A DNA stretch of 64,000 nucleotides from Teratosphaeria epicoccoides (lineage: Eukaryota; Ascomycota; Dothideomycetes; Mycosphaerellales; Teratosphaeriaceae). The notes below the pieces were generated by a model. It was not told the origin of the DNA and made no database searches. It saw only the letters and a list, made by a program, of their open reading frames with translations. Both the position numbers and the translations under genes were made by a program. This document shows, piece by piece, positions 46,401-56,050 of this stretch (position 1 is the first letter of the stretch; the number at the start of each line of letters is the position of its first letter). Location: contig JADDMT010000004.1 in NCBI GenBank assembly GCA_021401465.1, positions 310,001 through 374,000 of the forward strand. Reading direction: 5' to 3'.

Positions 46401-47044
46401 CGGATGGACATGGTTACGAAGACGTTGAAGCCAGATAGCAGACCACCGAGAACGCCGATTTTGAAACCGGCCCTCTTGACTGTGATCAAGTCTTGCCGTA
46501 CGCGGCTGCGAAATGCTCGATCTGCCGGCTTGAGCACAGTGTTGGTCGGAGCGGTAGAACGAGGAGTGGTGAGCTTATCAGCGCCTATGTCAAAGACTTC
46601 ATGGTCGCTCCCGTAGACATCATCATCATCATCATCATCATCGTAGTCATTGGCTTCCTCGTCGGAAGCATCGACTCGCGAGTCTGGCATGTCCAAATCG
46701 CCATCTTGATCTGGCGTGAGCTTCAGGAGTGAAGCAGAAACAATATCGACGAGCTCGAAGACGGTCTTGCGTGCTGTACCTTTCAAGCTGCTGACGGCCG
46801 ACGCGATCGCTTTCGGCGCGTCGTCTGCGCAGAAGACCATGTACTCATGAGTCGTTGGGTACTCGCCGAGATCTGGGATCATGGCGGTGATGGTGACGGG
46901 TTCGCCGAGCGGGGAGTTGGGACAACCGGTGAGGGTAAATTGAAATTGGCCATCGTCCTCGCCTTGCTGCAAATCGGCCACACCCAGAGGAAGGCAGCCA
47001 GCTCGCGCCTTCTGAAGATCTTGGATGAACTGTCGCCGCGGCAT
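43412..47044 (-). CDS. PARP catalytic domain fused to ubiquitin-conjugating (E2) domain
   Basis: An uninterrupted 1210-aa frame. The N-terminal half has no obvious domain apart from an Asp tract (D8, encoded by a CAT/ATG microsatellite at 46618-46641) and a Cys/His-containing segment (FVRCTEFCLVCHRQLSG). The PARP domain occupies about 690-880: FAFHGSPLYNWHMIIREGLH with the NAD-binding His, then GRAYGHGVYHAKDAS with the second-position Tyr. The E2 (UBC) fold lies at about 1020-1170: LEIRFNKDFPFSPPYVRVIR, then GAMCMELLTNNGW, whose Cys (about 1124) matches the E2 active site; the HPN motif is replaced by a Gly-rich segment. PARP-UBC fusions are known in fungi. I infer an enzyme coupling mono-ADP-ribosylation with ubiquitin transfer; the substrate is unknown. 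The classical third catalytic Glu is not obvious, so transfer rather than polymer formation is likely. Confidence 0.88.
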   Translation of the reverse strand: MPRRQFIQDLQKARAGCLPLGVADLQQGEDDGQFQFTLTGCPNSPLGEPVTITAMIPDLGEYPTTHEYMVFCADDAPKAIASAVSSLKGTARKTVFELVDIVSASLLKLTPDQDGDLDMPDSRVDASDEEANDYDDDDDDDDVYGSDHEVFDIGADKLTTPRSTAPTNTVLKPADRAFRSRVRQDLITVKRAGFKIGVLGGLLSGFNVFVTMSIRISKLGISGEAMQAWQVSTSDYLILLVQYPNGYRTNEELQAIDSHRQAANLAMRVCVSKNYKPSLQDAIKAFTNVKKGGRDSVIQSDLPAPQDEVEEEVLREMFISRPLRGLLEERLLQLLRCRSHGLDWRGAEGYYDEAITAGRRNTDSIPDKYFDPEPINPALPDIVTADHYAESNSLTRSFPLLAMQFMLRHFVRCTEFCLVCHRQLSGDIEAIKPYVCDSGLCLYQYMTLGFGPSIEHEILAQPYVVDLLISFCYSSAYSQKLKDFPEGLALMAPPIDPARVTMQDPYATGYAYRAVPDEPRQESKDVPPVPKYEVGFDHDNCELIFHGRPEVCPVRKGDWIVIRETAAGNDDELHCRIAEITYFPTVKLDRVIVTLRSVNNQAAVPQVTKVATATMPKTLTPATTPKWSKASFQVYAQDFDQLDKKHRCFAICKLLQTLPSVTDMQEWLVKNRPSDLRHWVERISPAAISLLRWIIASNRACIMQVDGNSASTNASQDRAYGMKGYMQFRFAMGAPDKEQRFINEVRNTRDRLGLKYPTLFAFHGSPLYNWHMIIREGLHYKNTDHGRAYGHGVYHAKDASISSSYSGRIYGAVQNAMPSSWSNSVLRVKSALALNEIVNAPGEYVSMNPYYVVQHLDWVQTRYLFIDCAPSQDDVKPAAEIKPANVHPQDPSRTPRGISDSIVIPASAIKSGKAVKDDYSVSAKSRKGHNALKKLKGLGGFLNPIMVDDDDEDTTSQATDVEDLQMLFEDDPEPGPVQEEIVEVVKKPKIGDTDFVPGSLDFSTLPVMPMPEYAVSSTTRHLMKELQKLAGMQNSSTLADLGWYIDVEKIENVYQWIVELHSFHILDKKLKLVEDMKKAGVTSIVLEIRFNKDFPFSPPYVRVIRPRCLPFSSGGGGHVVIGGAMCMELLTNNGWLGVSSMESVLMQIRMAMVEEPAARLDTRASGDYGVGEAAEGYIRACQTHGWTVPPGFKEMAYGTAPGASGGASMY

Positions 47045-47689
47045 GATGACGTGTCTCTGATGTGCGCTGTGTCAAATGTCGGCAATGCGATGATTAGTAT
47101 CTGTCCGCGATCAATGTGTGACTTGACTTAGGCAGAGGTTGAACTCCGCCTGGCAATGTTGTTGGTGGGAGTTGGCTGGTGGGTCAAGGTGTTCTTCAAG
47201 CCTCGATCCTATCGGAATCGTGCCGTTTGTTTGTGGGAGACTGGCGCTGTAGTATTGAGCGGGTCTTTGGCTCAGCGGTGACACACGGTGGATGACTGTA
47301 AATGTAGGGGGAGGCGGAGCGGGTCGTCGAGCACTGTCTCATTACATATACCGACCGCGAGCGCGTTGATGAATGAACGTGATGATTGTGCCTGGTGGGC
47401 GGAGCATTGTCAGCGGTCGTCTTTGTCACCATCCGCAGCGAGCAAACTGCAGCCTGAGCATGCATGTGTGCATCGCGTACATGTAGGCAGCTGCAGCGCG
47501 CGGCAAAGCCAAGGAAGGAAGGCGCTCCAGTACCAGGCCCCACGGAGGTCCAAGCTCGCCCGCCGGACCCACATCTCGAGTCGCGTCGCCATCAATTATT
47601 GGCCCATCTAATTCCTTGCCTGTCACATGCCAAAGTCAGATGGTCTGGCGACGGGAAGGTGCGATAGGGCCTGCCTGAAGGCTGAGACT
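47045..47689. other. Divergent intergenic region
   Basis: About 0.65 kb between the PARP-E2 start (-) and the COG7-like start (+), presumably holding both promoters. The COG7-like frame stays open upstream to 47627. No other gene is supported. Confidence 0.45.
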
Positions 47690-48685
47690 ATGAGTGGTAT
47701 GGCTCAGCATGTCGCCGATAGCAGCGTCCAGCCTTTCCTACAGCAAGACTTCGACGCCGCCGACTATCTCAATGCCACCCTACCAGCGCTGTCTGCTTCC
47801 GCAAGCGCTCGGAACGTCCAGACACGCGCGGTTCCGCTCCTGGAGTTCAGCACGCAACTACAGTCACACCTGGCCCACTTGAATGCGCAGACGACCCGGC
47901 TGTCCGATACCTTGAATCAGCTCACCGACGAGATTGTGCGCAGCGGCGGTCGCGTGGCATATGAGGTCGAGGTGCTGCATGGCGAGACGGCAGGCCTGCA
48001 GGACACACTGGAGAATGGCTTGAAGAAGGAGATGGAGCGATTTATGTCGCCAGATGGTCACAAGGCGAAGGTCAATGTGACGGCAGGCGGTGACAGAGAA
48101 GCCCCCAAAGCTTCTTTTCCAGGCACACAAGGCGAGCCCGAATACCTTGTGCAGCTTCGCACCTTGACTGAGGTCCGCTCGAGGCTGGACTCCGTCATCA
48201 AAGTCTTTGGGGATGCGACGGCCTGGCCGATCGCTCCTTCCGAGCTTGCCGGCGTGGCTTCTTCGCTCATTTCTGTCGCTGGACCGGAGTCCGACGCAGA
48301 ATCACGAGATCGCGAAGAGAAGGGCAAGGAATACATCGAGAAGCTGCGGAGCCAGATTGCGGAGATAGTCGGGGCTGGTAGCGACCAGGCCAATGTCGAT
48401 GCGGCACTGAGCAGGATCGCAGAGCTGCGTGCACTGGCGGGCGTCTGGAAGGGCACTGCGGAAGAGAAGGCACGGCTGAAGCTGATCGAGAGCCTGCAAA
48501 AGCCCGTGGAAGAGCGACAGAGGGCTTTAGAGGGCGCTGGACAGCCGGATAGGAAGTCCGGTGTCTCTCCGTCTCGTGCAGCGGATATGCGCTATGGCAC
48601 CATGGACACGCGTGCGATTACTGATGGTGGCTATGGGTTCTTGCAGAATCTTCGCAATCTGAAAAACGATTTGTATGTCGAGTGA
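47690..48685 (+). CDS. COG7-like conserved oligomeric Golgi complex subunit
   Basis: A single exon of 331 aa. The N-terminal SSVQPFLQQDFDAADYLNAT and the following helix that begins SHLAHLNAQTTRLSDTLNQL and ends TDEIVRSGGRVAYEVEVLHG resemble short fungal COG7 proteins. The COG complex tethers vesicles in retrograde traffic within the Golgi. The rest is helical with several coiled-coil stretches (about 60-140 and 200-290) and ends in YGFLQNLRNLKNDLYVE, a conserved C-terminal block in these proteins. The ATG at 47690 was preferred because the upstream in-frame ATG at 47627 only adds 21 residues without homology. Identification is by remembered family pattern and less secure than for NOP58 or Dom34. 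Confidence 0.7.
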   Translation: MSGMAQHVADSSVQPFLQQDFDAADYLNATLPALSASASARNVQTRAVPLLEFSTQLQSHLAHLNAQTTRLSDTLNQLTDEIVRSGGRVAYEVEVLHGETAGLQDTLENGLKKEMERFMSPDGHKAKVNVTAGGDREAPKASFPGTQGEPEYLVQLRTLTEVRSRLDSVIKVFGDATAWPIAPSELAGVASSLISVAGPESDAESRDREEKGKEYIEKLRSQIAEIVGAGSDQANVDAALSRIAELRALAGVWKGTAEEKARLKLIESLQKPVEERQRALEGAGQPDRKSGVSPSRAADMRYGTMDTRAITDGGYGFLQNLRNLKNDLYVE

Positions 48686-49240
48686 CGGCGGTGTGGTGGC
48701 TTGACCTTCGCCCTAGTCATCCTCAGTCAATCTACCATCACGTGACGTCGTGAGCCAACCACCAAATGATGTTATTGACTGGTCAATCATGATCGGGTAC
48801 TGAACAAGTAATTGTCGCTGAACGTTCATCAAGGATGCGAAGCAATGGCATCGCTTCCAGGAGCCAACCACATGAACAAGCACATTCAGGCCAGGAAGCA
48901 GAGAAAATCGAGTGGTATTAGCCGGCGCATCCAGTTTGGAGCCAGTGCGAGATCCTACCATGGCAGAAGGAGTAGACCTGGAATCATACTCCCTGCATGC
49001 AGCCTGCATGCTGCAGATCTGCCGACCTCGAGAGCTCGGGATCTGCGGCATTTGCAACTTTGAAAGCAGGCTGGCGTCTAATGCTGGGGATAAATTGCCC
49101 TGCTTCGCAACATACATGTCGCCAACCAATTCCACATGAAGAGACCAAGGATTTGCCAGGCCATCCACAAACTCGCTCTCGGACACCAAATAAACAACCA
49201 CAGGACTGGGCCCAATCGTCTCAGCCCTTCCAACGAGCAA
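48686..49240. other. Intergenic, no supported gene
   Basis: About 0.55 kb in tandem orientation between COG7-like and the NAD(P)-binding gene. A minus-strand frame of 175 codons is open across it but begins at a non-ATG codon and has no family match. A nested palindrome of GCATGC/CTGCAG words lies at about 48991-49017. Confidence 0.4.
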
Positions 49241-50044
49241 ATGGCGACGACTTACGCACTGCTGGGCGTCACTGGCTCCGTCGGATCCGCTGTTTTGAGA
49301 TGCTTACTTGAAGAACCACCGGCGAACATCAAACTCAACATGCTCGTGCGAAACAAGAGGAAACTTTTGAACATTTTCCCGGATCTTATGGACACCGCAC
49401 CGTTCCCCTTAAGCATCGTCGAAGGCACGCCTAGCGACGAGCGATTGCTGCAAACATGTCTGGCAGACGCGAATGCGATTTTCATGTGCATCGCTGCTGG
49501 TGAAAGTCTGCCGGGAGCATCGCTTTGTACGGACACCATCACCTCGATCATCAACGCACTTGAAGCCCTGCAAGCTCGCAAAAGCGCCCTCACAAAGCCG
49601 ACCATCCTACTGCTGCGAGCAGTGCCTGTAAATGAAGTTTTACGAGCGCACATGCCTTGGCTGGTGATCCAATTGCTCTGGTTTTGCGAGTATTACCTCT
49701 ACTCCGATCTGACACGAGCATCGCAAGTCCTTGAGGAGGTGGTGTCCAGCAAGCCAAATTTATTGGACTACGTCCTCGTCGACGAAGGCGCTCTGCATGA
49801 TCCACAGGGTACCAAGCGGACCGGTCATGAGCTAGTCGTGAACGGACCTTTGGCACCGGCTCTGAGCTTTGCAGATTTGGGCGGTGGGTTTTGCGAGCTG
49901 GTTCGGCGGAAGGATGAGTTTAGGAATATGGCTGTCGGAGTTTCCGCCACGGGCGACGTCAAGACGACGTGGCATATCAACAGGAAGGCTTTGCTAGCGG
50001 GTGCGGGGATGAGGATCTTTGGGCCGGTCTGGTATAGGGCTTAG
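49241..50044 (+). CDS. NAD(P)-binding NmrA/AvfA-like oxidoreductase
   Basis: A single exon of 267 aa with an N-terminal Rossmann fold: YALLGVTGSVGSAVLRCLLE carries the extended-SDR glycine motif GxxGxxG, followed by LVRNKRKL, whose Arg/Lys residues suggest NADP(H). The arrangement and motifs (LLDYVLVDEGALHDPQGTKR; APALSFADLGGGFCELV) resemble AvfA/StcO-type proteins, known from averufin oxidation in aflatoxin and sterigmatocystin pathways, and other small NAD(P)-binding proteins common in fungi. No polyketide synthase or other cluster gene is nearby, so a role in secondary metabolism is not supported by context. No classical Tyr-x-x-x-Lys pair is evident. The ATG at 49241 directly precedes the first beta strand. 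Confidence 0.75.
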   Translation: MATTYALLGVTGSVGSAVLRCLLEEPPANIKLNMLVRNKRKLLNIFPDLMDTAPFPLSIVEGTPSDERLLQTCLADANAIFMCIAAGESLPGASLCTDTITSIINALEALQARKSALTKPTILLLRAVPVNEVLRAHMPWLVIQLLWFCEYYLYSDLTRASQVLEEVVSSKPNLLDYVLVDEGALHDPQGTKRTGHELVVNGPLAPALSFADLGGGFCELVRRKDEFRNMAVGVSATGDVKTTWHINRKALLAGAGMRIFGPVWYRA

Positions 50045-50685
50045 TACTCAAAGTAGCCACTCCGTCAAGTCGTTACTGACAGGGTTGCATCCTCTGTAAA
50101 AGCATTTACAGACTGTTCGCACATCCACTCGTTGACTCTAATATCGGCTTAGCAACTAGGAGCACCATGCTTACCTGCCTGGATCTGAGGCAGCCGCAGG
50201 GTCTACCCAATGAGTAGGTGATCCGACTGCTACATGAGCCACAATTGACCTATTCCAACCCCCTAAGCTTTCAACCCCCTAAGCCAAGCAAGAGCAGCTC
50301 AATGGTAAAGATCTAAAGGTGGTTCTATCTCGTCTACGAACCTTGCAAAAGGACCCATATGTCGTGCAATCTTGCAACGGGTCTGTAATATAGGGTATTA
50401 ATGCGGCTCGTTGCGGCCGCGATTGTACAGGTCGTTAGAGCAGATAGCTGTTTGACGCTGATTGCCAAACGACGATGCACAGAATAATCCTTAGATAGTG
50501 TCAAATTATCAACTCTCGCTCTACCGCCCTCGGCCTCGTATATTCGATCGTTGCAGGCGAAAGTCCCGTGTTTGGTGTCACTAGCCAAGAAAGGCAACGC
50601 GGTCCCCATACGTCCACCTTTCCACAAACCTGCCCGCCACACCTCATCAACACCAACAACGAAATCCAAACCCCTCCAACCAAAA
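50045..50685. other. Intergenic, Grh1 promoter
   Basis: About 0.64 kb in tandem orientation between the NAD(P)-binding gene and GRH1. The last 60 bp before the GRH1 ATG are C/A-rich with few G residues, a pyrimidine/adenine leader typical of well-expressed fungal genes. Nothing else is seen. Confidence 0.45.
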
Positions 50686-51747
50686 ATGGCCAACCTCTTC
50701 GGCTCCCTCAACCGCTTCATCTCCCGCCTCGACTCTGACCCGCAAACCCTGGCCCCCCACCAACAACCCAGCACCCAAGGCTACGGCTTCCAAGTCCTGC
50801 GCAACACCTCCCCCACCCTCCCGCTCGACCCCTGGTTCGACTTCATCATCGGCATCAACGGCCGCACCCTCGACAACCCAGACCCTCAGCTCTTCGCGAC
50901 CGAACTCCGGAACTGCGCCGGCAGCACGATCTCCCTCGGGGTCTACTCCGCCAAAGGCCAGCAGATCCGGGAGATCTACGTCTCCGTCCCTAACGATGGG
51001 GAGGGCAGGTTAGACCTCACGCTGCAGTGGGTGCCGCTCAGCGTGGTGGACGACGTCTGGCACATCCTGGACGTGATGCCGAACTCGCCCGCGGACGTCG
51101 CGGGGCTGCTCCCGCACTCGGACTACGTGCTCGGGAGCCCCGACGGCCCGCTCAAGGGCGACGCCGGGCTCGCGGCGCTCGTGGAGAGGTTCCTCGAGCG
51201 GCCGCTGCGGCTGTGGGTGTACAACCACGAGTACGACGTCACGCGCATGGTCACCATCACGCCGGCGAGGAGCTGGGGCGGCGAGGGCGCGCTGGGGTGT
51301 GTGCTGGGGTACGGAGCTCTGCATCGCGTTCCGGCGCCGTTGACGGAGCCCGCGCAGGCGCCGGGGGAGACGTTGTTTGAGAATGCGGGGCCGGCGTATC
51401 TCCCTGCGGAGGCTACAGGGGTGGCGAATGCGGGAGCGCCGGTGGAGTTCATGGTGCCGGCCAATCTGCCAATGTCATCTCCTCCTCCGCCCACGACGGC
51501 GGGGGGAGGTGGTACGGGTGCTGCTGGGTCGCTGCCGCCGCCGCTGGGGAAGGCGAAGAAGGCTCGAGCGCATCATGCGCCTGCGACGGGGTTGGATGAT
51601 TATTTTGCGGAGGGAGAGCAGAAGTCACGGGAGGTGGACAAGCCATCTACGCCGAAGACGTCGGGAGGTTTGCCACCGCCGCCGAAGGCTGGAGGGCCAC
51701 CGAAGGCAGCTACGCCTGCGCCGCCTGCTGTTGAGGAAGGGGCATAG
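50686..51747 (+). CDS. GRH1: GRASP-family Golgi reassembly stacking protein (Grh1-like)
   Basis: A single exon of 353 aa. GRASP proteins tether early Golgi membranes and are needed for unconventional secretion. The N-terminus (MANLFGSLNRFISRLDSD) can form an amphipathic helix and lacks the Gly2 needed for myristoylation, like yeast Grh1, which is membrane-anchored by an acetylated helix. Two tandem GRASP-type PDZ domains follow (about 28-125 and 130-225): YGFQVLRNTSPTLPLDPWFD, then SPADVAGLLPHSDYVLGSPD and LRLWVYNHEYDVTRMVTITP. GWG-type residues sit in SWGGEGALGCVLGYGALHR. The C-terminal third is disordered, Pro/Gly-rich. The start is supported by the Kozak-like context AAAAATGGC. Third codon positions are strikingly C/G between 50690 and 51400. 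Confidence 0.9.
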   Translation: MANLFGSLNRFISRLDSDPQTLAPHQQPSTQGYGFQVLRNTSPTLPLDPWFDFIIGINGRTLDNPDPQLFATELRNCAGSTISLGVYSAKGQQIREIYVSVPNDGEGRLDLTLQWVPLSVVDDVWHILDVMPNSPADVAGLLPHSDYVLGSPDGPLKGDAGLAALVERFLERPLRLWVYNHEYDVTRMVTITPARSWGGEGALGCVLGYGALHRVPAPLTEPAQAPGETLFENAGPAYLPAEATGVANAGAPVEFMVPANLPMSSPPPPTTAGGGGTGAAGSLPPPLGKAKKARAHHAPATGLDDYFAEGEQKSREVDKPSTPKTSGGLPPPPKAGGPPKAATPAPPAVEEGA

Positions 51748-51955
51748 CTGAAAGTATCTGTGCACGATAGACATCACAGAAGCGAAGCACTGAAATCAAA
51801 AACCTTCTCTCCTGTATACACCGTGACGCACGGTCACTACGCCACCCTCCCTTCTGTCATCATGACTGTTTCCCGGACAAATACGAGAGGCGTTAATGCA
51901 ACCTCCGATGCATGTTTGCCGACCTCATGGCCAACCCTGTGATCATCACATTGAC

Positions 51956-54900
51956 TCATTTGCCAGGCTCATACCTCCACCCGCCTTCCCTAGCAACACG
52001 CTCTCTCAACTCCATATCCCTTCTCTTCTCCGCCGAGGTCACAGCATCTCCTGTCTCCACCCACATAGCGCTAGAGCCGCGATCCCTGAACCTCTTAAGC
52101 CTCTCCTGATTCTTGCCATTCTTGAACACCTCCTCCATCTTCAATTCACCGATAGGACCAAAAACGCTCTCAGGATCAACAAGCTGCTGCTGCGTGAGCA
52201 AGTCTCGCAAAGCAGGCGACGCCACCCAGGAAGGTGCACGGAAGCCACCGGATGCTTCTTCCTCCTCCGAGTCTGCTTCATCTTCTGAATCGGTGGCAAT
52301 TTCTGGCAATTCGATGTTGTCGCCCTTTGGATAAGCCGGTGACGACTTTGCCGACTTGGGTGCCTGTGCTGGCCGAGCTGGAGTCTTGTACTGTTGGTGA
52401 GCAGGACCTGGTGGATTGTTGTTCTCGGCGAATGGTATTCGCGCGTTCGACACCTGCACAGTCTGGCTCGGGTGGTTTGGCTTTCCGCCATGCTGTAGTT
52501 GGTGCTGCGCAGTGACGGTCGACTTGAACATGCTTTGGGCGTGGTGCACCGCCGGTGGGGGGGCGTGCGTATAGCCGTGCGGAAATTGGCGAAGTGTGCT
52601 CTCCTGTATACGTGTTAGCGGAAGTTTTGGATGAACGCTTTCTGCGTGTAAATACCTTGCGCATGTTCGAGGGCCGCTTCGGTGGTGCCATGACCGAGTG
52701 TCTCTGAGGCTCGTCCTGATCCTCATCCGTCTTCCTGCGCTTCGCGTCATTTTGTTGATAAGATGGTGGGCCTCGCGCAAGACCAGGCCTCTGCGCTTGC
52801 TGTTGGTATACAGGTTCCTCCTCTTCCGTCTGAAAAAGGCGTTTCGCAGGCTTCGCGGGATTCGGCTGGAGATGCGGTCGTGCTGTCTGCTCGGATACAG
52901 TGCTTTTGGCTAGTTGTCTCAAAGTACCCCCGACATCACCGCGAGGTACAGATGGAGCCTGTACAGCGCGCTCACGCTTGATGGCCTCAGCCAGCTCGTA
53001 AGCAGCCTTGGCCTTCTGCGCTTCCTCCTGGTGCTTTTGCTGATCCAGTCGTTGCAGCTCGCGCTTCCGAGCCTCTGCCGCCTGCTGATCGGCTTTTCGC
53101 TGAGCCGCCAGCCTGGCTTCTTGGGCGCGAGCTTGCTCGGCGGCTCTGCGCTCGTCCTCTGCTCGACGCTCCTCTTCAGCTTTTGCGGCACGCTTACGTT
53201 CAAGTTCGCGTTTCTGCTCAAGCTTTCGTTGCGCAGCTCGCTCGTCGGCCTCCTTCTTCCTAGCAGCGGCCTCTAGTGCCTTGACTCGAGCGTTGTTCGG
53301 CGCGGCTGAGGTCCTAGCATTGCCCATCGCCGAAGTAGTGCGGAGGCCAGTCTTGGGCGGTGGAGGTGGGGCCGAGTTCTCGTGCTGAGATTTGGAAAAC
53401 GATTGCGCAGGCTGTCCCATTCTCTGCGACTGCGAGGTAACACGAATAGAGACAGGCGCCGGCTTGGCAGCTGAGTCGTGGCGCGTGGGCCTCACTAATC
53501 GTCCGGGTGCGCGCAGTTTCCCAGGCGGATGCAGACCTTTGGACAGTGGCACAGGTGCTCTATCGATGTCCTTGGCCTCGTCGTTGCCGGAGGTCGCGGG
53601 CCTCTGGGTAGCTTCTCCTGCTTCTCTCGCCTCCTTCTCAGCTTTGGCTGCCGCGTCAGCTTCTTCAGCCTTTCTTCTTTCTTCCTGCTCCTTGGCAGCC
53701 TTTTGCCTCTCCTTATCGCGCACCTTCTCCAATGCGTCTGCTGCTTTAGCCTGAGCCTTCGACTCTTTCTCGCGCTTCTTGTCGCTCTCCGTTGAGCTTC
53801 GCGTCTTCCTGGACGGACTAGCAGACACGAGGGACACTACACTCTGAGTCGGAATCTGACCTTGCGAGTACAGAGCACCAGGCATGTTGAAGACACCAGC
53901 CCCCTTGAGCTCATCCGCCTCCGCACGCCTCGGCGATTGCGATGGCGCGGGCGTCTTATGAGCCTCGAGCTTCGCGGCTGCACTAGCACTTGCCGACGAT
54001 GCAAATATATTCTTCGCCGATTTAAGAGCCGACCACAGCTTGCTCTTCGAAGCACTGAGAGGACCCTCTGCTCTTCTGACCATTGGCGAGCCGGCAGGCG
54101 TTGTGGAGTCCAGCATGGCGGCGGCATTGGTGCCGGACTTTGCTTTTTGATGACTGAATGGGATGGTCAAGCCTGATGGTGACAGAATGTTCATGGTCGA
54201 GATTGACTTTTGATGCATCATGGATCTGGCAGGCGAGTCTGAAGGCGTCGTCGGCCGTGCTGCTTGCTGCTGTTGCGAGAATGCAGTCTTTGAGGGGGCA
54301 ATCCAGTCATCGTCATCGTCGTTATCCATCCTCGCGACCTTGTCCTTTGGTGGCACTTCCGGCGCTGCATCGGTGAGCTCGATATTGCCCTCGCCATCCG
54401 TCGTCGGCAGCTGTGGGTAGAGCACCGCAGCTGGAATGCTCTTCGACGGTCGAGGCTCCTTGGTCTTACCAAGCATTTTGATACGCTCGTGCAGAAATTG
54501 GGTCGAAGTCTTGCTGTGGACCTTCGCTTCCTCGGATATGTGGTCATCCTCGTCATCCTTTGCATGTCCAATACTCTTTGCGCCGAACGAGCGGGCCAAA
54601 ACGCTGTTCCGAGCCGCATCGGCGCCCATGCTGTGCTTTCCAGTGAGCGGCTCTCTTGCCGGTAGTGAAGAAAATGTAAAGCTGCTCTTCCGCGGCAGTG
54701 GCTTCTCGGGACTCGACGCGTCTGACGGCGTACCAGGTGCTTCAGCATCCACTTCTGCATCGCTCTCTGTTGCCTCCGGCGCGACGTTCTCACCGCCCAC
54801 GTCCATCTCCTCTGCCTGATTTTCTGCCATGGCCACGTCCTCGTTGTCATCTGTCGCCGTAACATTCTCGTCGTGTTGCCTCACATCACGTATAGGGACC

Positions 54901-55617
54901 TGGGATGGGTTTCGGCTCGTCAAGTCCTCCTTGGCCGACTGGAATGACTCGTCGCTAATCCCTTCGCCGTCCGCTGTGAACTGTCTGACCGGCCGAGGGC
55001 GCGCCTGGTCGTCACGGAGAAGCCCCTTGTGCACTTCCTCCTGCTGACTGGACACCGTGGCAGTCTCCGTGCGCGCGTCCAGATCCATCTCGTCCTCCGT
55101 CATGCCATGATACCCCGAATCAGTGTTGCCCGGCTTGCCAATCCGCTGTGGGCTCTTACCCCGGCGGATCGGGCGACGCTGCTGGCCATTCTCCCGGTCT
55201 TCCGCGATGTGGCACTGCGCCACCTTGTCGTAGAACGCGCTCCTCTGGTCAGGAGGAGGGATGACCTGCGCGTCGGGCGCGAAGATGTCGGTGAGCGGCT
55301 GCCTAGGCGTGCCTGCCGCATGGACTTTGCGCGCTGTCCGAGGTGTTTTGCCGCGTAACTTACCAGGCGTTTTGAAAATGTCTGCGAGCTTGCTAGATGG
55401 ATCTCAGTAGTCTGGACCGAGTCATGGCATTGGCGCGTGCTTACAGGTTGCCATGGGAGAAGACCTCGGCCATGTGTTCATTCAGCCATTCCATCTCGTT
55501 GCGGACGCTGAACGTGAACTCCTCGACATCTTGCTGGATGAAGGTGGCTGCCTGCTCCCGCTCCGCCTGTATCCATGGTGCGCTGCCGACGACAGCCTTC
55601 GCCTGTGCCGTGGTCAT
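51956..55617 (-). CDS. SLI15: INCENP/Sli15 chromosomal passenger complex scaffold
   Basis: INCENP/Sli15 binds and activates Aurora kinase (Ipl1/ARK) at centromeres and the spindle midzone. Exons 55445-55617, 52656-55392 and 51956-52603 are joined over two introns of 52 nt each, giving 1185 aa. The N-terminus (WIQAEREQAATFIQQDVEEF and NEMEWLNEHMAEVFSHGN) is the survivin/borealin-binding region. A disordered Ser/Thr-rich centre follows. A long charged helix of alternating Lys/Arg/Glu (about 650-790) is the predicted single-helix or coiled-coil microtubule-binding region. The C-terminal IN-box (PSWVASPALRDLLTQQQLVD, VFGPIGELKMEEVF and RFRDRGSSAMWVETGDAV) is highly diagnostic. Its final serine pair precedes Ala-Met-Trp instead of the animal TSS motif. 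The second intron sits just before the acidic region that leads into the IN-box. Confidence 0.92.
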
Positions 55618-56050
55618 CTTGGAATAATGCCGTCTATATCGCGCGTTGTCGTGGAGGCGCGGCGGGGCGGCGGGGCGGCGGGGCGGCGGGGCGTCCAGTA
55701 TTCTCGTGTCCAGTATCCGCTAGCTGTCCATGATCAATCAGTCGCTCGCTCAAATGCGTGACTCCGGCGAAATGAGCTGGCAAATGCTGTCGATGATGCC
55801 GAAGTCGCGTGTGTTGTGTCCCGATGGTTTGTTTGGCGTCCGAGCGTGAGATCTGCCGGAAAGAAAGAGCCGCGTCTGGAGGGCTTTGGCACGTGATGTG
55901 ATGGATCCACCTCCATAATAATGCCATTCTGTTATTTCGCCGCCGGTCTATTCCCGCTTGTCTGGATTGGATTGTATAGATCTGCGGCGTTCGGATGACC
56001 ACCGTTAAGTATTGCATTCCCTCGATCATCGCTTTCATCTCATCGCAGCC
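55618..56050. promoter_or_regulatory. Shared divergent promoter region (INCENP / ACAD)
   Basis: The 433 bp separate two divergent start codons. It contains a GC-rich octamer repeat at 55661-55692, about 45-75 bp before the INCENP ATG, and CAAT/GATA-like words nearer ACAD. No other gene is seen. Confidence 0.45.
55661..55692 (+). repeat. GGCGGGGC octamer tandem repeat, 4 copies
   Basis: Four perfect GGCGGGGC units in the promoter region just upstream of the INCENP start. The G-runs could form a G-quadruplex on this strand. GC boxes of this type are potential zinc-finger binding sites; function here is not shown. Confidence 0.85.

Noticed and set aside
48713..49240. 175-codon minus-strand open frame between COG7-like and the NAD(P)-binding gene
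   Set aside because: It starts at a non-ATG codon, has no recognisable domain and no splice context; it looks like chance openness.
49241..50044. Secondary-metabolite gene cluster suggested by the AvfA-like gene
   Set aside because: Neighbours are housekeeping genes (COG7-like, GRH1, INCENP); no synthase or pathway regulator is nearby.
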